Under the pieces are notes generated by a model. It ran no database searches. It saw nothing but the letters and a program-made list of their open reading frames with translations, and had not been told where the DNA came from. Shown here one piece after another: positions 1 through 8,622 of a DNA stretch of 64,000 bases. Each line of letters starts with the position of its first letter. The first letter of the stretch is position 1. The position numbers and the translations under genes were made by a program. The stretch is from Bacteroides sp. (GTDB taxonomy: Bacteria; Bacteroidota; Bacteroidia; Bacteroidales; Bacteroidaceae): contig JAFUNS010000025.1 in the NCBI GenBank assembly GCA_017472925.1, positions 1-64,000 of the forward strand, read 5' to 3'.

Positions 1-1148
1 ACCTTCTTATAAAGTTCAAGGATGATTTCTTCGGTCACTTCACGTGGATTGCCCGGTGTACAAACATCAGCAATGGCAGAAGCAGCCAAACGTGGAAGGT
101 CTTCTTCCTTAATGCCAAGTTCTGACAAGTGTTGTGGAATACCTACCTTGATAGAAAGGGCCTTCACTGCATCGACAGCAGCCTGAGCAGCTTCTTCTTG
201 AGTCATACCATCCTTATAGACATTCATGGCCTTGGCAATATCTACATACTTAGGCAATGCAGATGGCATGTTGAATTCCATGATAGTAGGGAGCAACAGG
301 GCATTGGCTACACCGTGAGGAATATCGAAGATAGCACCAAGTGGATGGGCCATACCATGAACCACACCGAGACCTACGTTAGAGAATGCCATACCGGCGA
401 TGTATTGGGCTACGGCCATACCATTGCGGGCTTCGGCATTGGTAGGTTCGAATACGGCTGTTTCCAGGTGACGGGCAATCATTTCGATAGCCTTGATTTC
501 GAACATATCACTCATTTCCCAAGCACCCTTAGTTATCAAACCTTCGATGGCATGTGTCAAGGCATCAAGACCGGTGGCAGCAGTCAGGCTCTTTGGCAAG
601 GTGTACATCAATTCGGCATCGACGATAGCGATGGCTGGAATATCGTTGGGGTCAACGCACACCATCTTCTTCTGGTTTTCTTCGTCGGTAATCACGTAGT
701 TGATGGTCACTTCGGCAGCTGTACCGGCGGTAGTGGGCAATGCGATGATGGGCACAGATTTCTTCTTGGTAGGAGCCACACCTTCGAGAGACACTACATC
801 GCTGAATTCAGGATTGTTGGTAATGATACCGATAGCTTTGGAAGTATCGATGGAAGAACCACCACCAATGGCCAGGATAAAGTCGGCCCCCGATTTGGCA
901 AAAGCTTCAACACCTGCCTTTACGTTGCTCACGGTAGGATTCGGTTTGATTTCACTGAAGATTTCATAAGGGATATTGGCTGCTTCGAGCACCTTGAGCA
1001 CCTTGTCGGCCACACCGAACTTGATCAAATCCTTGTCGGTAGCAACAAATGCCTTGTTCAATCCCAAACGCTTGATTTCTTGTGGAAGCACTTCGCGTGC
1101 ACCCGGTCCGAAGTAAGAAACTTCGTTCAACACAAATCTGTTAATCAT
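1..1148 (-). CDS. fucO: Lactaldehyde reductase, iron-dependent alcohol dehydrogenase (nearly complete)
   Basis: Group III iron-containing alcohol dehydrogenase that reduces L-lactaldehyde to 1,2-propanediol with NADH at the end of anaerobic fucose/rhamnose breakdown. The translation matches FucO closely along its length: the NAD-binding AIGGGSSIDT, then TTAGTAAEVT, then the metal-binding GLDALTHAIEG, VHGMAHPLGA and PHGVANA segments that supply the Asp and His iron ligands. About 382 codons are present; family proteins are about 383 residues, so only a few C-terminal residues lie beyond the left edge. The start at 1148 gives MINRFVLNEV, matching the family N-terminus. No other fucose gene is visible, so its role rests on homology. 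Confidence 0.95.
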   Translation of the reverse strand, partial: MINRFVLNEVSYFGPGAREVLPQEIKRLGLNKAFVATDKDLIKFGVADKVLKVLEAANIPYEIFSEIKPNPTVSNVKAGVEAFAKSGADFILAIGGGSSIDTSKAIGIITNNPEFSDVVSLEGVAPTKKKSVPIIALPTTAGTAAEVTINYVITDEENQKKMVCVDPNDIPAIAIVDAELMYTLPKSLTAATGLDALTHAIEGLITKGAWEMSDMFEIKAIEMIARHLETAVFEPTNAEARNGMAVAQYIAGMAFSNVGLGVVHGMAHPLGAIFDIPHGVANALLLPTIMEFNMPSALPKYVDIAKAMNVYKDGMTQEEAAQAAVDAVKALSIKVGIPQHLSELGIKEEDLPRLAASAIADVCTPGNPREVTEEIILELYKK

Positions 1149-1183
1149 GGTATTATCTTTTATTTAATAATGATGAGTTTGGA

Positions 1184-1214
1184 CAAAGATAGGGAATTCT
1201 AAGAAAACTCCAAC
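1184..1214 (-). promoter_or_regulatory. Bacteroidetes-type promoter of fucO
   Basis: On the minus strand TATCTTTG (1191-1184) is a perfect TAnnTTTG -7 box, with GTTG (1214-1211) 19 bases upstream as an imperfect -33 box. The predicted start of transcription is about 30 bases before the fucO ATG. Confidence 0.6.
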
Positions 1215-1234
1215 AAGTAAATTGGCGGTATTAC

Positions 1235-1266
1235 TATGTTTTTTGATAGATTTTCGATTATCTTTG
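1235..1266 (+). promoter_or_regulatory. Promoter of the ECF sigma factor gene
   Basis: TATCTTTG at 1259-1266 is a perfect -7 box. TATG at 1235-1238, 20 bases upstream, is an imperfect -33 box. It is divergent from the fucO promoter and lies about 55 bases before the sigma factor ATG. Confidence 0.5.
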
Positions 1267-1320
1267 TAGTTATTCCAAACTTCGTGCGTCTAACGGGTAA
1301 AAAACATTCGGAAAAGAAAG

Positions 1321-1800
1321 ATGAAAACAATGGAAACCGCATTTGCGCAAATGGTTCGGGAACATAAGAACACCATCTATACTGTGTGCTTCATGTTCTC
1401 TAAGGATTCCGACGAGGTAAACGACCTCTTTCAGGAAGTATTGATTAACTTGTGGAAAGGATACAGCTCCTTCGAGGGAAAGAGTAAAATCGACACATGG
1501 ATATGGAGGGTAAGCTTCAATACCTGCATCTCTCAGGAAAGGAAAAAGAAACGCTCCGCAACCGTTCCTCTGTCGATGGAAATCAACCTCTTTGAAGACA
1601 AGGACAACGACACCAAGCAAATCAAGATGCTATACGACCGCATCCATCGGCTGAAACCTTTCGACCGCGCCATCGTACTTCTTTGGTTGGAAAGCATGAG
1701 CTATGAAGAGATAGCTGCCATCGTGGGAATCTCGGTAAAGAATGTTTCCGTCCGCCTCTTCCGAATCAAGGAAGAACTGAAACAAATGTCTAACAATTAA
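1321..1800 (+). CDS. ECF-type RNA polymerase sigma factor
   Basis: 159-residue sigma-70 family factor of the extracytoplasmic-function group. Region 2 is visible around residues 25-85 (DLFQEVLINLWKG, then KIDTWIWRVSFNTCI, the core-binding and -10 recognition part). Region 4 occupies residues 110-155 (FDRAIVLLWLESMSYEEIAAIVGISVKNVSVRLFRIKEEL cut here into its helix-turn-helix). No signal or extra domain is present. The next gene starts 12 bases after its stop and encodes a membrane protein, the usual position of a cognate regulator, although that protein has no recognisable anti-sigma domain. Target genes cannot be told from the sequence. Confidence 0.92.
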   Translation: MKTMETAFAQMVREHKNTIYTVCFMFSKDSDEVNDLFQEVLINLWKGYSSFEGKSKIDTWIWRVSFNTCISQERKKKRSATVPLSMEINLFEDKDNDTKQIKMLYDRIHRLKPFDRAIVLLWLESMSYEEIAAIVGISVKNVSVRLFRIKEELKQMSNN

Positions 1801-1812
1801 AACAGCACGAAA

Positions 1813-2400
1813 ATGGAAAGATATAATGAATTTGAAGAAATGAAAGCCCAACTCGCTTTGTTGAACAAGAAGTTGGAACAGGAAACCATCGTAAACGAAC
1901 GACTGATACGACGTTCCATGAAGGAAAAAGCGTCGTCTTTACGCCGGAAAGCCATCATAGAGAGCGTTGTTTCAGCCATCGGTATTCCTTATTTTTTATG
2001 GGTGATGCCCGAATTATTAGGACTTTCAACAGGTTTCTGTCTATTTGTATGCTTTATGCTGGCATTGGCTTTAGGCTACAACTATTACATCCATAGCCAT
2101 TTCCGCCCGGACGAATTTGTATACGGCGATTTGGTAAAAGCCAAAAAGAATACCCTGATGCTGAAGAAATTCTATGCCAACTGGTTGAAGTTTATCGGTA
2201 TTCCCTTCATTATCGTATTTCTGGGATGGTTTGCCTTTGAGATAAAGCAACATTTCCAAGGCGAAGAATTACAAAGTATCTTTGGCGGTATGGCAATCGG
2301 TATCGTACTGGGAGTGATTATAGGCACCTATCGGTACTTAAAGACACAACACATGGCCGATGATATCCTGACACAAATTGAAGAACTCTCTGAAGATTAA
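1813..2400 (+). CDS. Four-TM membrane protein, possible partner of the sigma factor
   Basis: 195 residues, family not recognised. The first 45 residues are charged and helical (coiled-coil-like: EEMKAQLALLNKKLEQE). Two hydrophobic segments follow at about 57-95, one at about 118-138 and one at about 155-173, so the N-terminal helix is probably cytoplasmic. The 12-base spacing from the ECF sigma gene indicates one transcript. By position it may tether or inhibit the sigma factor, but it lacks the zinc-binding HxxxCxxC motif of classical anti-sigma proteins, so this is only an inference from context. Confidence 0.75.
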   Translation: MERYNEFEEMKAQLALLNKKLEQETIVNERLIRRSMKEKASSLRRKAIIESVVSAIGIPYFLWVMPELLGLSTGFCLFVCFMLALALGYNYYIHSHFRPDEFVYGDLVKAKKNTLMLKKFYANWLKFIGIPFIIVFLGWFAFEIKQHFQGEELQSIFGGMAIGIVLGVIIGTYRYLKTQHMADDILTQIEELSED

Positions 2401-2418
2401 CTTTACATTTTTTCCTTA

Positions 2419-2455
2419 AAAGGTAACGGATTGTTGAATAAATCCGTTACCTTTG
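2419..2455 (+). promoter_or_regulatory. Perfect hairpin whose right arm carries a -7 box
   Basis: Arms 2419-2432 and 2441-2454 are perfect 14-base complements around an 8-base loop, placed between the membrane protein stop and the thioesterase ATG at 2461. TACCTTTG at 2448-2455, a perfect TAnnTTTG box, is built from the right arm. No -33 box is seen at the expected distance and there is no T-run after the stem. It may be an operator, a weak terminator or a promoter. Confidence 0.5.
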
Positions 2456-2460
2456 CCCTT

Positions 2461-2871
2461 ATGGAAAAATACAGTTACGAACTCAAGATGAAGGTACGCG
2501 ACTACGAGTGCGACCTCCAAGGCATTGTAAACAACGCCAATTACCAGCACTATCTGGAACATACCCGCCACGAATTCCTCTGTTCGGAGGGAATCAGTTT
2601 TGCCCAACTGCACGAACAAGGAGTAGACCCTGTAGTGGCCCGTCTGACTATGGCTTTCAAAACTCCCCTACGTAGCGGTGACGAATTTGTATCGAAACTC
2701 TATCTCAAGAAAGAAGGTATCAAATACGTGTTTTATCAAGACATCTTCCGGTTGCCCGATTTAAAGATGGTTATCAAGGCTTCGGTAGAAACAGTCTGCC
2801 TCATCAATGGGCGGTTAGGGGAAAGCAAGCTACTGGATGAAAAATTTGCAAAATTCATTCCCAACGAATAA
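2461..2871 (+). CDS. Acyl-CoA thioesterase, hotdog fold (YbgC/4HBT-like)
   Basis: 136-residue single-domain hotdog protein of the 4-hydroxybenzoyl-CoA thioesterase family, expected to hydrolyse acyl-CoA thioesters in the cytoplasm. The N-terminal signature (YECDLQGIVNNANYQHYLEH) matches the conserved D-x-x-G-x-V-x-N-x-x-Y pattern holding the catalytic acidic residue, and the rest follows the family to the end. I chose the ATG at 2461 over an upstream TTG at 2431 because homologues begin at MEK and the upstream codons lie inside the hairpin at 2419-2455. Substrate preference is unknown. Confidence 0.88.
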   Translation: MEKYSYELKMKVRDYECDLQGIVNNANYQHYLEHTRHEFLCSEGISFAQLHEQGVDPVVARLTMAFKTPLRSGDEFVSKLYLKKEGIKYVFYQDIFRLPDLKMVIKASVETVCLINGRLGESKLLDEKFAKFIPNE

Positions 2872-2889
2872 TTCTTTAAATACATAACC

Positions 2890-4008
2890 ATGAAACATGA
2901 CGAACAAATCTTTACTTTAGCGCTTACCCGCATTCCGGGATTAGGACAAACAGGAGCTTTTCATTTAGTGAAAAACCTGGGAAGTGCCATGGCTGTATTC
3001 CAGCATCGTACCGAACTTCCCCAATTGATACCTGGAGCTACCGAAAAATTGGTCAAGATACTCGATTGCCCCGAGGCCTTCAAACGGGCCGAAGAAGAAC
3101 TGGCCTATGCTGCAAAGAATCAAATACGGTGCCTAACTCTCAATGACGAAGAGTACCCATCGCGCTTACGGGAATGTGAAGATGCACCACTTGCTCTTTT
3201 CTACCGAGGAAACGCTCCTTTAAATGCCTTGCGCGTAGTCAGTGTTGTAGGTACACGCCATGCCACTTCCTATGGACAATGTTTATGCAATTCATTTATC
3301 GCCGATTTGTCGGAAGCACTCCCCGATGTTTTGATAGTAAGTGGGTTGGCCTATGGTATTGATATTTATGCACATCAGGCAGCCTTACAGAACGGGCTCA
3401 ATACGGTAGGTGTATTGGCACACGGATTGGACAGAATATATCCTTCCGCACATCGGCATTCCGCCATTAAAATGTTAGAGCAAGGAGGACTGCTTACTGA
3501 ATTTATGAGTGGTACCAACCCCGATCGACAGAACTTTGTTAAGCGCAACCGCATTGTTGCAGGCATGGCCGATGCTACCCTTGTAGTAGAAAGTGCAGCC
3601 AAAGGGGGTGCTTTGATTACAGCCGAACTGGCCGAAAGTTATCATCGCGATTGTTTTGCTTTCCCCGGACGCACCAATGATGAATTCTCGGCAGGATGTA
3701 ATGAACTGATAAGAAACAATAGGGCCGCACTTATCACTTGCGCCGACGATTTCCTTCAGGCTATGGGATGGTCTACAAAATACAAGACCAAACCCGAAAA
3801 CATCCAACGCCAACTTTTTCCTGAATTAACAGAAGAAGAACAGATCATTGTCAATTTGCTACAAAAATCGCCTGACGGCATTCAAATCAACACATTGGTA
3901 ATAGAAAGCAATATTCCCATAAACCGCATCAGTATGTTGCTATTCGAACTGGAAATGAAAGGAATTGTACGTCCCATGGCCGGAGGCGTGTATCGTATAG
4001 TAGGATAA
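2890..4008 (+). CDS. dprA: DNA processing protein DprA
   Basis: 372 residues. DprA binds incoming single-stranded DNA and loads RecA during transformation; Bacteroidetes carry it widely without proven competence. An N-terminal helix-hairpin-helix/SAM-like region (1-75) is followed by the Rossmann-like core with SVVGTRHATSYG, VSGLAYGIDIYAHQAAL, HGLDRIYPSAH and ADATLVVESAAKGGALITAE. A C-terminal winged-helix (DML1-like) domain spans about 305-372. It lies 18 bases after the thioesterase and is probably cotranscribed. Length is normal and nothing is missing. Confidence 0.95.
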   Translation: MKHDEQIFTLALTRIPGLGQTGAFHLVKNLGSAMAVFQHRTELPQLIPGATEKLVKILDCPEAFKRAEEELAYAAKNQIRCLTLNDEEYPSRLRECEDAPLALFYRGNAPLNALRVVSVVGTRHATSYGQCLCNSFIADLSEALPDVLIVSGLAYGIDIYAHQAALQNGLNTVGVLAHGLDRIYPSAHRHSAIKMLEQGGLLTEFMSGTNPDRQNFVKRNRIVAGMADATLVVESAAKGGALITAELAESYHRDCFAFPGRTNDEFSAGCNELIRNNRAALITCADDFLQAMGWSTKYKTKPENIQRQLFPELTEEEQIIVNLLQKSPDGIQINTLVIESNIPINRISMLLFELEMKGIVRPMAGGVYRIVG

Positions 4009-4022
4009 GGAAAGATAGGGAT

Positions 4023-4092
4023 AAAAAAAAGGAGCAACGCTTTGCTCCAACCTTTTTGTTAACCTTAAATCTAATACTATGAAAAAAATCAC
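4023..4092 (-). ncRNA. Candidate small RNA, about 70 nt, with its own promoter and terminator
   Basis: A consensus promoter on the minus strand (4128-4097) predicts a start near 4090-4092. The transcript would read about 40 bases of A/U-rich sequence and end in a perfect 7-bp hairpin (arms in 4031-4048, loop of four) followed by eight U (4030-4023), a textbook intrinsic terminator. No coding sequence fits between them. The layout is that of a stand-alone small RNA between convergent dprA and frdB. From memory, similar sequence recurs between genes in Bacteroides, but this was not checked. The hairpin can also end dprA transcription on the plus strand. The rest of the 4009-4325 gap shows only the frdB terminator. 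Confidence 0.55.
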
Positions 4093-4096
4093 ATGA

Positions 4097-4128
4097 CAAA
4101 AGTAAGGCATATAAGCCAACTATCCAAA
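4097..4128 (-). promoter_or_regulatory. Consensus promoter of the candidate small RNA
   Basis: On the minus strand TTTG (4128-4125), exactly 20 bases, then TACTTTTG (4104-4097). Both boxes match the Bacteroidetes consensus fully, one of the best promoters in the window. Confidence 0.7.
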
Positions 4129-4271
4129 CATTCTCTTAAAAATATGATTTCTTTTAAACATATTTCACAAATACAACCGTTTTCGTACACAATATTACAA
4201 GTTGCTTAACTGTTTGAAGATTTATTAGCATTCTGACAAAATGAGGATGTAGCCCTATATCATAAAAAAAT

Positions 4272-4300
4272 AAGTGGATGTACTTTCGGTACACCCACTT
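4272..4300 (-). terminator. Terminator of the fumarate reductase operon
   Basis: AAGTGG, A, TGTAC, TTTCG loop, GTACA, C, CCACTT form an 11-bp stem with one mismatch. On the minus strand it is followed by TTATTTTTTTATG. It lies 25 bases after the frdB stop. Confidence 0.8.
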
Positions 4301-4325
4301 AATCTATTATTCAGACAATTGAATC

Positions 4326-5081
4326 TTAGTCTTTCAACTTGGCAGAGATGAACTCACGGTTCAAACGAGCGATGTTGCTGATAGAAATGCACTTCGGACA
4401 TTCGGCTTCGCAAGCGCGAGTGTTAGTACAGTTACCGAAGCCCAATTCGTCCATCTTAGCCAACATAGCCTTAGCACGACGAGCTGCTTCTACCTTACCT
4501 TGTGGCAACAAAGCCAACTGGCTAACCTTAGCAGAAACGAACAACATGGCCGAACCATTCTTACAAGCAGCTACACAAGCACCACAACCGATACATGCTG
4601 CAGCATCCATAGCTTCATCAGCTACCGGCTTAGGAATAGGAATTGCATTAGCATCAGGAATACCACCTGTGTTTACTGATACGTAACCACCAGCCTGCAT
4701 AATCTTGTCGTAAGCACCACGGTCTACCATCAAGTCGCGGATAACCGGGAAACCGGCCGAACGCCATGGTTCAACAGTGACTACATCACCATCGTTGAAA
4801 CGACGGATGTAAATCTGACAAGTAGTAGCACCTGTAGCAGGACCGTGAGGATGACCATTGATATACAATGAACACATACCGCAGATACCTTCGCGACAGT
4901 CGTGGTCGAATACAATAGGTTCTTCACCCTTGTTAATCAATTCTTCATTCACGATATCCAACATTTCGAGGAATGAAGTATCGCCTGGCATATCTTTTAC
5001 AGGGATAGTCTGGAAATGACCTTTTTCCTTCGGACCTCTCTGACGCCAAACTTTCAGTGTAAAGCTTATATTTTTATCCAT
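4326..5081 (-). CDS. frdB: Fumarate reductase/succinate dehydrogenase iron-sulfur subunit
   Basis: 251 residues. It transfers electrons between the membrane quinol site and the flavoprotein of complex II on the cytoplasmic face. The N-terminal ferredoxin domain carries the [2Fe-2S] ligands in [16 protein letters not shown] with a later Cys (TTCQIY). The C-terminal domain carries [14 protein letters not shown] and [14 protein letters not shown] for the remaining clusters. It is third in the operon, 19 bases after frdA. In Bacteroides this complex works mainly as a menaquinol:fumarate reductase making succinate; the direction is inferred from family knowledge. Confidence 0.96.
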   Translation of the reverse strand: MDKNISFTLKVWRQRGPKEKGHFQTIPVKDMPGDTSFLEMLDIVNEELINKGEEPIVFDHDCREGICGMCSLYINGHPHGPATGATTCQIYIRRFNDGDVVTVEPWRSAGFPVIRDLMVDRGAYDKIMQAGGYVSVNTGGIPDANAIPIPKPVADEAMDAAACIGCGACVAACKNGSAMLFVSAKVSQLALLPQGKVEAARRAKAMLAKMDELGFGNCTNTRACEAECPKCISISNIARLNREFISAKLKD

Positions 5082-5100
5082 GATTACTTCTTTTTAATGA

Positions 5101-7059
5101 TTAAGACTTATAGTTACGAGTTTGAACCTTAGTGAACTGATAGTTCAAGTCTTCCTTGATAAGTTCAGGTTCATTACCTTCGCCTGTGTACTTCCAGCAA
5201 GCTACGTAAGAGAACTTGTCATCGTGACGGAGAGCTTCACCTTCTGGAGTCTGATGTTCTTCACGGAAGTGTCCACCGCAAGATTCTTCACGGTTCAAAG
5301 CATCGTAAGCCATCAATTCGCCAATGCCAATGAAGTCTTCCAAACGCAAAGCCTTTTCGAGTTCTACGTTCAAGTCTTCAGCGTTACCCGGGATACGGAG
5401 GTCGCTATAGAATGTCTTGCGAACTTCTTTCAACTTAGCAATAGCTGTTGTCAAAGATTCCTTGGTACGTCCCATACCTACGAAGTCCCACATTACGTGA
5501 CCCAATTCCTTGTGGATAGAGTCTACAGAACGCTTACCCTTGATGTTCATCAACTTTTCAATACGTGCCTTCAAAGCCTTTTCAGCAGCTTCGAATTCAG
5601 GCAAGTCTGTAGAGAAGCGTGGAACCTGAATTTGGTCTGACAAGTAGTTCTGGATAGTGTAAGGCAATACGAAGTAACCGTCTGCCAAACCTTGCATCAA
5701 TGCCGATGCACCCAAACGGTTTGCACCGTGGTCAGAGAAGTTGGCTTCACCGATAGCGAAGAGACCCTTGATAGAAGTCATCAATTCGTAGTCAACCCAA
5801 ATACCACCCATTGTATAGTGGATAGCCGGGAAGATCATCATCGGAGTCTTATATGGATTTTCGTCTGTAATTTCTTCGTACATGTCGAACAAGTTACCGT
5901 AACGAGCACGAACTACGTCTTCGCCCAAGCGGTCGATAGCGTACTTGAAGTCCAAGAATACAGCAAGACCTGTATTGTTCACACCGTAACCGGCGTCACA
6001 ACGTTCCTTAGCAGCACGAGAAGCCACGTCACGAGGAACCAAGTTACCGAATGCAGGATAACGACGTTCCAAGTAGAAGTCACGGTCTTCATCAGGAATA
6101 TCGGTCGGTTTCTTCTTGCCAGCCTGGAGAGCCTTAGCGTCTTCCAACTTCTTAGGAACCCAGATACGACCGTCGTTACGCAATGATTCAGACATCAAAG
6201 TCAACTTAGACTGCTTGTCACCATGTACAGGTACACAAGTCGGGTGAATCTGAGCGAAACATGGGTTAGCAAAGTAAGCACCCTTACGGTAGCACTGCAT
6301 AGCAGCAGAACCGTTACAACCCATAGCGTTAGTAGACAAGAAGTAAGTGTTACCGTAACCACCGGTACCGATAACTACTGCGTGAGCAGCAAAACGCTCA
6401 ATCTTACCAGTAACCAAGTTACGAGCCAAGATACCACGAGCACGTTCTACACCTTCGCTATCCTTTACCAATACTACATCCAACATTTCGTAACGAGTAT
6501 ACAACTTCACGTTACCACGTTGAACTTCGCGGCTCAATGCAGAGTAAGCACCCAACAACAACTGCTGACCGGTCTGACCGCGGGCATAGAATGTACGGGA
6601 TACTTGAGCACCACCGAATGAACGGTTATCGAGCAAACCGCCGTATTCACGAGCGAAAGGAACACCCTGAGCTACACATTGGTCGATGATAGCGTTAGAT
6701 ACTTCGGCCAAACGGTAAACGTTTGCTTCACGAGCACGGTAGTCACCACCCTTGATAGTATCGTAGAACAAACGATATACAGAGTCACCGTCGTTCTGAT
6801 AGTTCTTGGCAGCGTTGATACCACCCTGTGCAGCGATAGAGTGAGCACGACGAGGAGAGTCCTGGATACAGAAGTTCAATACTTTGAAGCCCAGAGCACC
6901 CAAAGAAGCAGCTGCAGAAGCACCTGCCAAACCAGTACCAACAACGATGATATCAAGACGACGCTTGTTGGCTGGGTTCACCAATTTCTGGTGAGCTTTA
7001 TAATTGGTCCATTTTTCGGCTAATGCGCCTTCAGGAATTTTAGAATCTATAGTAGCCAT
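5101..7059 (-). CDS. frdA: Fumarate reductase/succinate dehydrogenase flavoprotein subunit
   Basis: 652 residues, catalytic subunit interconverting fumarate and succinate. The FAD-binding Rossmann motif is at about residues 38-58 ([19 protein letters not shown]). The segment [18 protein letters not shown] contains the His that links covalently to FAD in this family. Later come [14 protein letters not shown], the capping domain, and the active-site and FAD segment [19 protein letters not shown]. The C-terminal helical part ends in the typical RNYKS-like tail. Length matches the Bacteroides type, longer than E. coli FrdA. It lies between the cytochrome b gene (33 bases upstream) and frdB. Confidence 0.97.
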   Translation of the reverse strand: MATIDSKIPEGALAEKWTNYKAHQKLVNPANKRRLDIIVVGTGLAGASAAASLGALGFKVLNFCIQDSPRRAHSIAAQGGINAAKNYQNDGDSVYRLFYDTIKGGDYRAREANVYRLAEVSNAIIDQCVAQGVPFAREYGGLLDNRSFGGAQVSRTFYARGQTGQQLLLGAYSALSREVQRGNVKLYTRYEMLDVVLVKDSEGVERARGILARNLVTGKIERFAAHAVVIGTGGYGNTYFLSTNAMGCNGSAAMQCYRKGAYFANPCFAQIHPTCVPVHGDKQSKLTLMSESLRNDGRIWVPKKLEDAKALQAGKKKPTDIPDEDRDFYLERRYPAFGNLVPRDVASRAAKERCDAGYGVNNTGLAVFLDFKYAIDRLGEDVVRARYGNLFDMYEEITDENPYKTPMMIFPAIHYTMGGIWVDYELMTSIKGLFAIGEANFSDHGANRLGASALMQGLADGYFVLPYTIQNYLSDQIQVPRFSTDLPEFEAAEKALKARIEKLMNIKGKRSVDSIHKELGHVMWDFVGMGRTKESLTTAIAKLKEVRKTFYSDLRIPGNAEDLNVELEKALRLEDFIGIGELMAYDALNREESCGGHFREEHQTPEGEALRHDDKFSYVACWKYTGEGNEPELIKEDLNYQFTKVQTRNYKS

Positions 7060-7092
7060 AATATTCTTTCTGTTTAATGTTAGAAAATCTGA

Positions 7093-7779
7093 TTAGCAGC
7101 AGCTTCCACCGCACAACCAATAGTACAATACTACAACAGCAAAACCAAGAACTACGATAGTAGAATAGATGTTACCAATCATTCTCCAACGTTCGAACCA
7201 GATCTTGTTGTTCCATCCCAAAGTATGCAATGCACTCCAGAAACCATGAGTAAGATGGAACCATAATGCAGCCAACCATACCAAATAAAGGATAGAGTAA
7301 ACCGGGCAAGAGAAAGTGTTCTGGATGTGATATACACCGTTTGTTACATTAGCTGTGTCAACGTGCATACCCAACATGTGAAGAACTTCCGGCAACTGCA
7401 TCTTAGCCCAGAAATTGAACAAGTGCAAAGCCAAGCCCAACAATACGATAATACCCAAAACAAGCATGTTTTGAGAAGCCCATTCCACACCCTTAGGCTT
7501 AGCGCTCACTGCATAACGTTCGCTACCACGAGCAGCACGGTTCTGCATAGTCAGCCAGAAGGCATAGATAATGTGAATCACTACCAAGGCACCCAATCCG
7601 GCAGTAGCCACCAGTGCATACCAGTTGGCACCCAAGAACTCGCAAATCATGTTGTAAGCATCTGCAGAGAAGATTGCAACAAGATTCATCGCCATGTGAA
7701 ATGTCAAAAACAGGATAAGGGCGAGACCGGTAACGCTCATCACCACTTTCCTACCAATAGATGAATTACTTAACCACAT
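7093..7779 (-). CDS. frdC: Cytochrome b subunit of fumarate reductase/succinate dehydrogenase
   Basis: 228 residues, the haem-bearing membrane anchor of the complex with quinone oxidation or reduction in the membrane. Five hydrophobic helices are apparent (about 11-35, 55-78, 100-125, 158-180, 200-222), with His residues in FHMAMNL, VIHIIYAFW, ALHLFNFW and WFHLTHGFW as haem-ligand candidates, as in the single-subunit Wolinella/Bacteroidetes type. It is first gene of the operon, with a promoter at 7853-7884. The C-terminus is Cys-rich (CGGSCC), unusual but seen without other damage. Confidence 0.94.
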   Translation of the reverse strand: MWLSNSSIGRKVVMSVTGLALILFLTFHMAMNLVAIFSADAYNMICEFLGANWYALVATAGLGALVVIHIIYAFWLTMQNRAARGSERYAVSAKPKGVEWASQNMLVLGIIVLLGLALHLFNFWAKMQLPEVLHMLGMHVDTANVTNGVYHIQNTFSCPVYSILYLVWLAALWFHLTHGFWSALHTLGWNNKIWFERWRMIGNIYSTIVVLGFAVVVLYYWLCGGSCC

Positions 7780-7852
7780 AAATGATTGAATTTAAATTAT
7801 TTAATTGTTAGAACTAATATATCTATTCCATCGCGGCACTATACACCACATG

Positions 7853-7884
7853 CAAAGGTATATTAAATCCACCGATATCACAAG
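7853..7884 (-). promoter_or_regulatory. Promoter of the frdC-A-B operon
   Basis: On the minus strand CTTG (7884-7881), 20 bases, TACCTTTG (7860-7853). The -7 box is perfect and the -33 box matches 3 of 4. The 5' leader would be about 65 bases. Confidence 0.65.
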
Positions 7885-7921
7885 GAATTAGGGAAATATT
7901 TCTTTAATTAATAGATTTCTT

Positions 7922-7950
7922 TTTGTATCAACCAAAATCCCTTACCTTTG
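7922..7950 (+). promoter_or_regulatory. Promoter of the PAP2 phosphatase gene
   Basis: TACCTTTG at 7943-7950 is a perfect -7 box. A TTTG at 7922-7925 is only 17 bases upstream, short of the usual 19-21, so the -33 assignment is uncertain. The gene start is at 7975. Confidence 0.5.
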
Positions 7951-7974
7951 TTTATTGAATAGAATATGTAACAA

Positions 7975-8568
7975 ATGAAAACATCTATACTAACCCTTCT
8001 GTTCTGTTTTTTAGCAAGCAACACCTTGCAAGCACAGAATTGGGATGTCAATACCGCTTCCCAAATCAACCGTTGGCACATGCATGGCCTCAGTCGTGGA
8101 TTGTCTTATAGCGGACTTATATTACCCGTAGGTGTTCCTACCGCCATGGGCATATATGCGCTCATCAAAAAAGACCAACCGTTACTAAAGGATGCCATAT
8201 ATATAGGTACAACTGTTATCGAAGCCGTAGGTATTACTTATGGTATGAAGTATGCATTTGACCGCCAACGTCCTTTTGTGAAATACCCCGATAGGATTCA
8301 TTTGGTAGGTCACGCCGAAGATGATCCGTCCTTTCCATCTGGACATACCGCTGCCGCCTTTTCATTAGCTACTTCTCTTTCCATAACCTATCCCAAGTGG
8401 TATGTCATCGCCCCTTCGGCCGTATGGGCTTGCGGTGTAGGTTTGGCACGCATCAATCAAGGGGTACACTACCCCAGCGATGTATTGACAGGAGCCGCTA
8501 TTGGGGTGGGATGCGGATTCTTGAACATCTATGTCAACAAGTGGTTGAACAAGGTTTTGTTCAAATAA
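7975..8568 (+). CDS. PAP2-family phosphatase, exported
   Basis: 197 residues with an N-terminal signal peptide (to about residue 20, SNTLQAQ). The three phosphatidic-acid-phosphatase motifs are intact: KYAFDRQRPF (about 91-100), PSGHT (about 121-125) and the RINQGVHYPSDV segment (about 159-170). The family removes phosphate from lipid phosphates such as phosphatidate or undecaprenyl diphosphate on the periplasmic side. The substrate here is not fixed by sequence. It is followed 54 bases later by the metallopeptidase gene. Confidence 0.9.
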   Translation: MKTSILTLLFCFLASNTLQAQNWDVNTASQINRWHMHGLSRGLSYSGLILPVGVPTAMGIYALIKKDQPLLKDAIYIGTTVIEAVGITYGMKYAFDRQRPFVKYPDRIHLVGHAEDDPSFPSGHTAAAFSLATSLSITYPKWYVIAPSAVWACGVGLARINQGVHYPSDVLTGAAIGVGCGFLNIYVNKWLNKVLFK

Positions 8569-8622
8569 AAACAATCATTATCTTTGCCGTCAGAATCATA
8601 AATTCTTAATTTACATTATACC

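Noticed and set aside
129..1202. Long plus-strand open frame through fucO
   Set aside because: It is antisense to a clear FucO coding sequence and has no family resemblance; codon pattern follows the minus strand.
1813..2400. Classical FecR-type anti-sigma factor
   Set aside because: No FecR domain and no zinc-binding anti-sigma motif; four membrane segments instead. Only position suggests a link with the sigma factor.
4079..4096. A five-codon frame (ATG to TGA, MKKIT) that could be a leader peptide on the plus strand
   Set aside because: No plus-strand promoter or downstream gene fits; the same bases are better explained as the 5' part of a minus-strand small RNA with its own promoter and terminator.
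5692..6621. Several plus-strand open frames inside frdA
   Set aside because: Shadows of the highly biased flavoprotein coding strand, with no start signals or homology.
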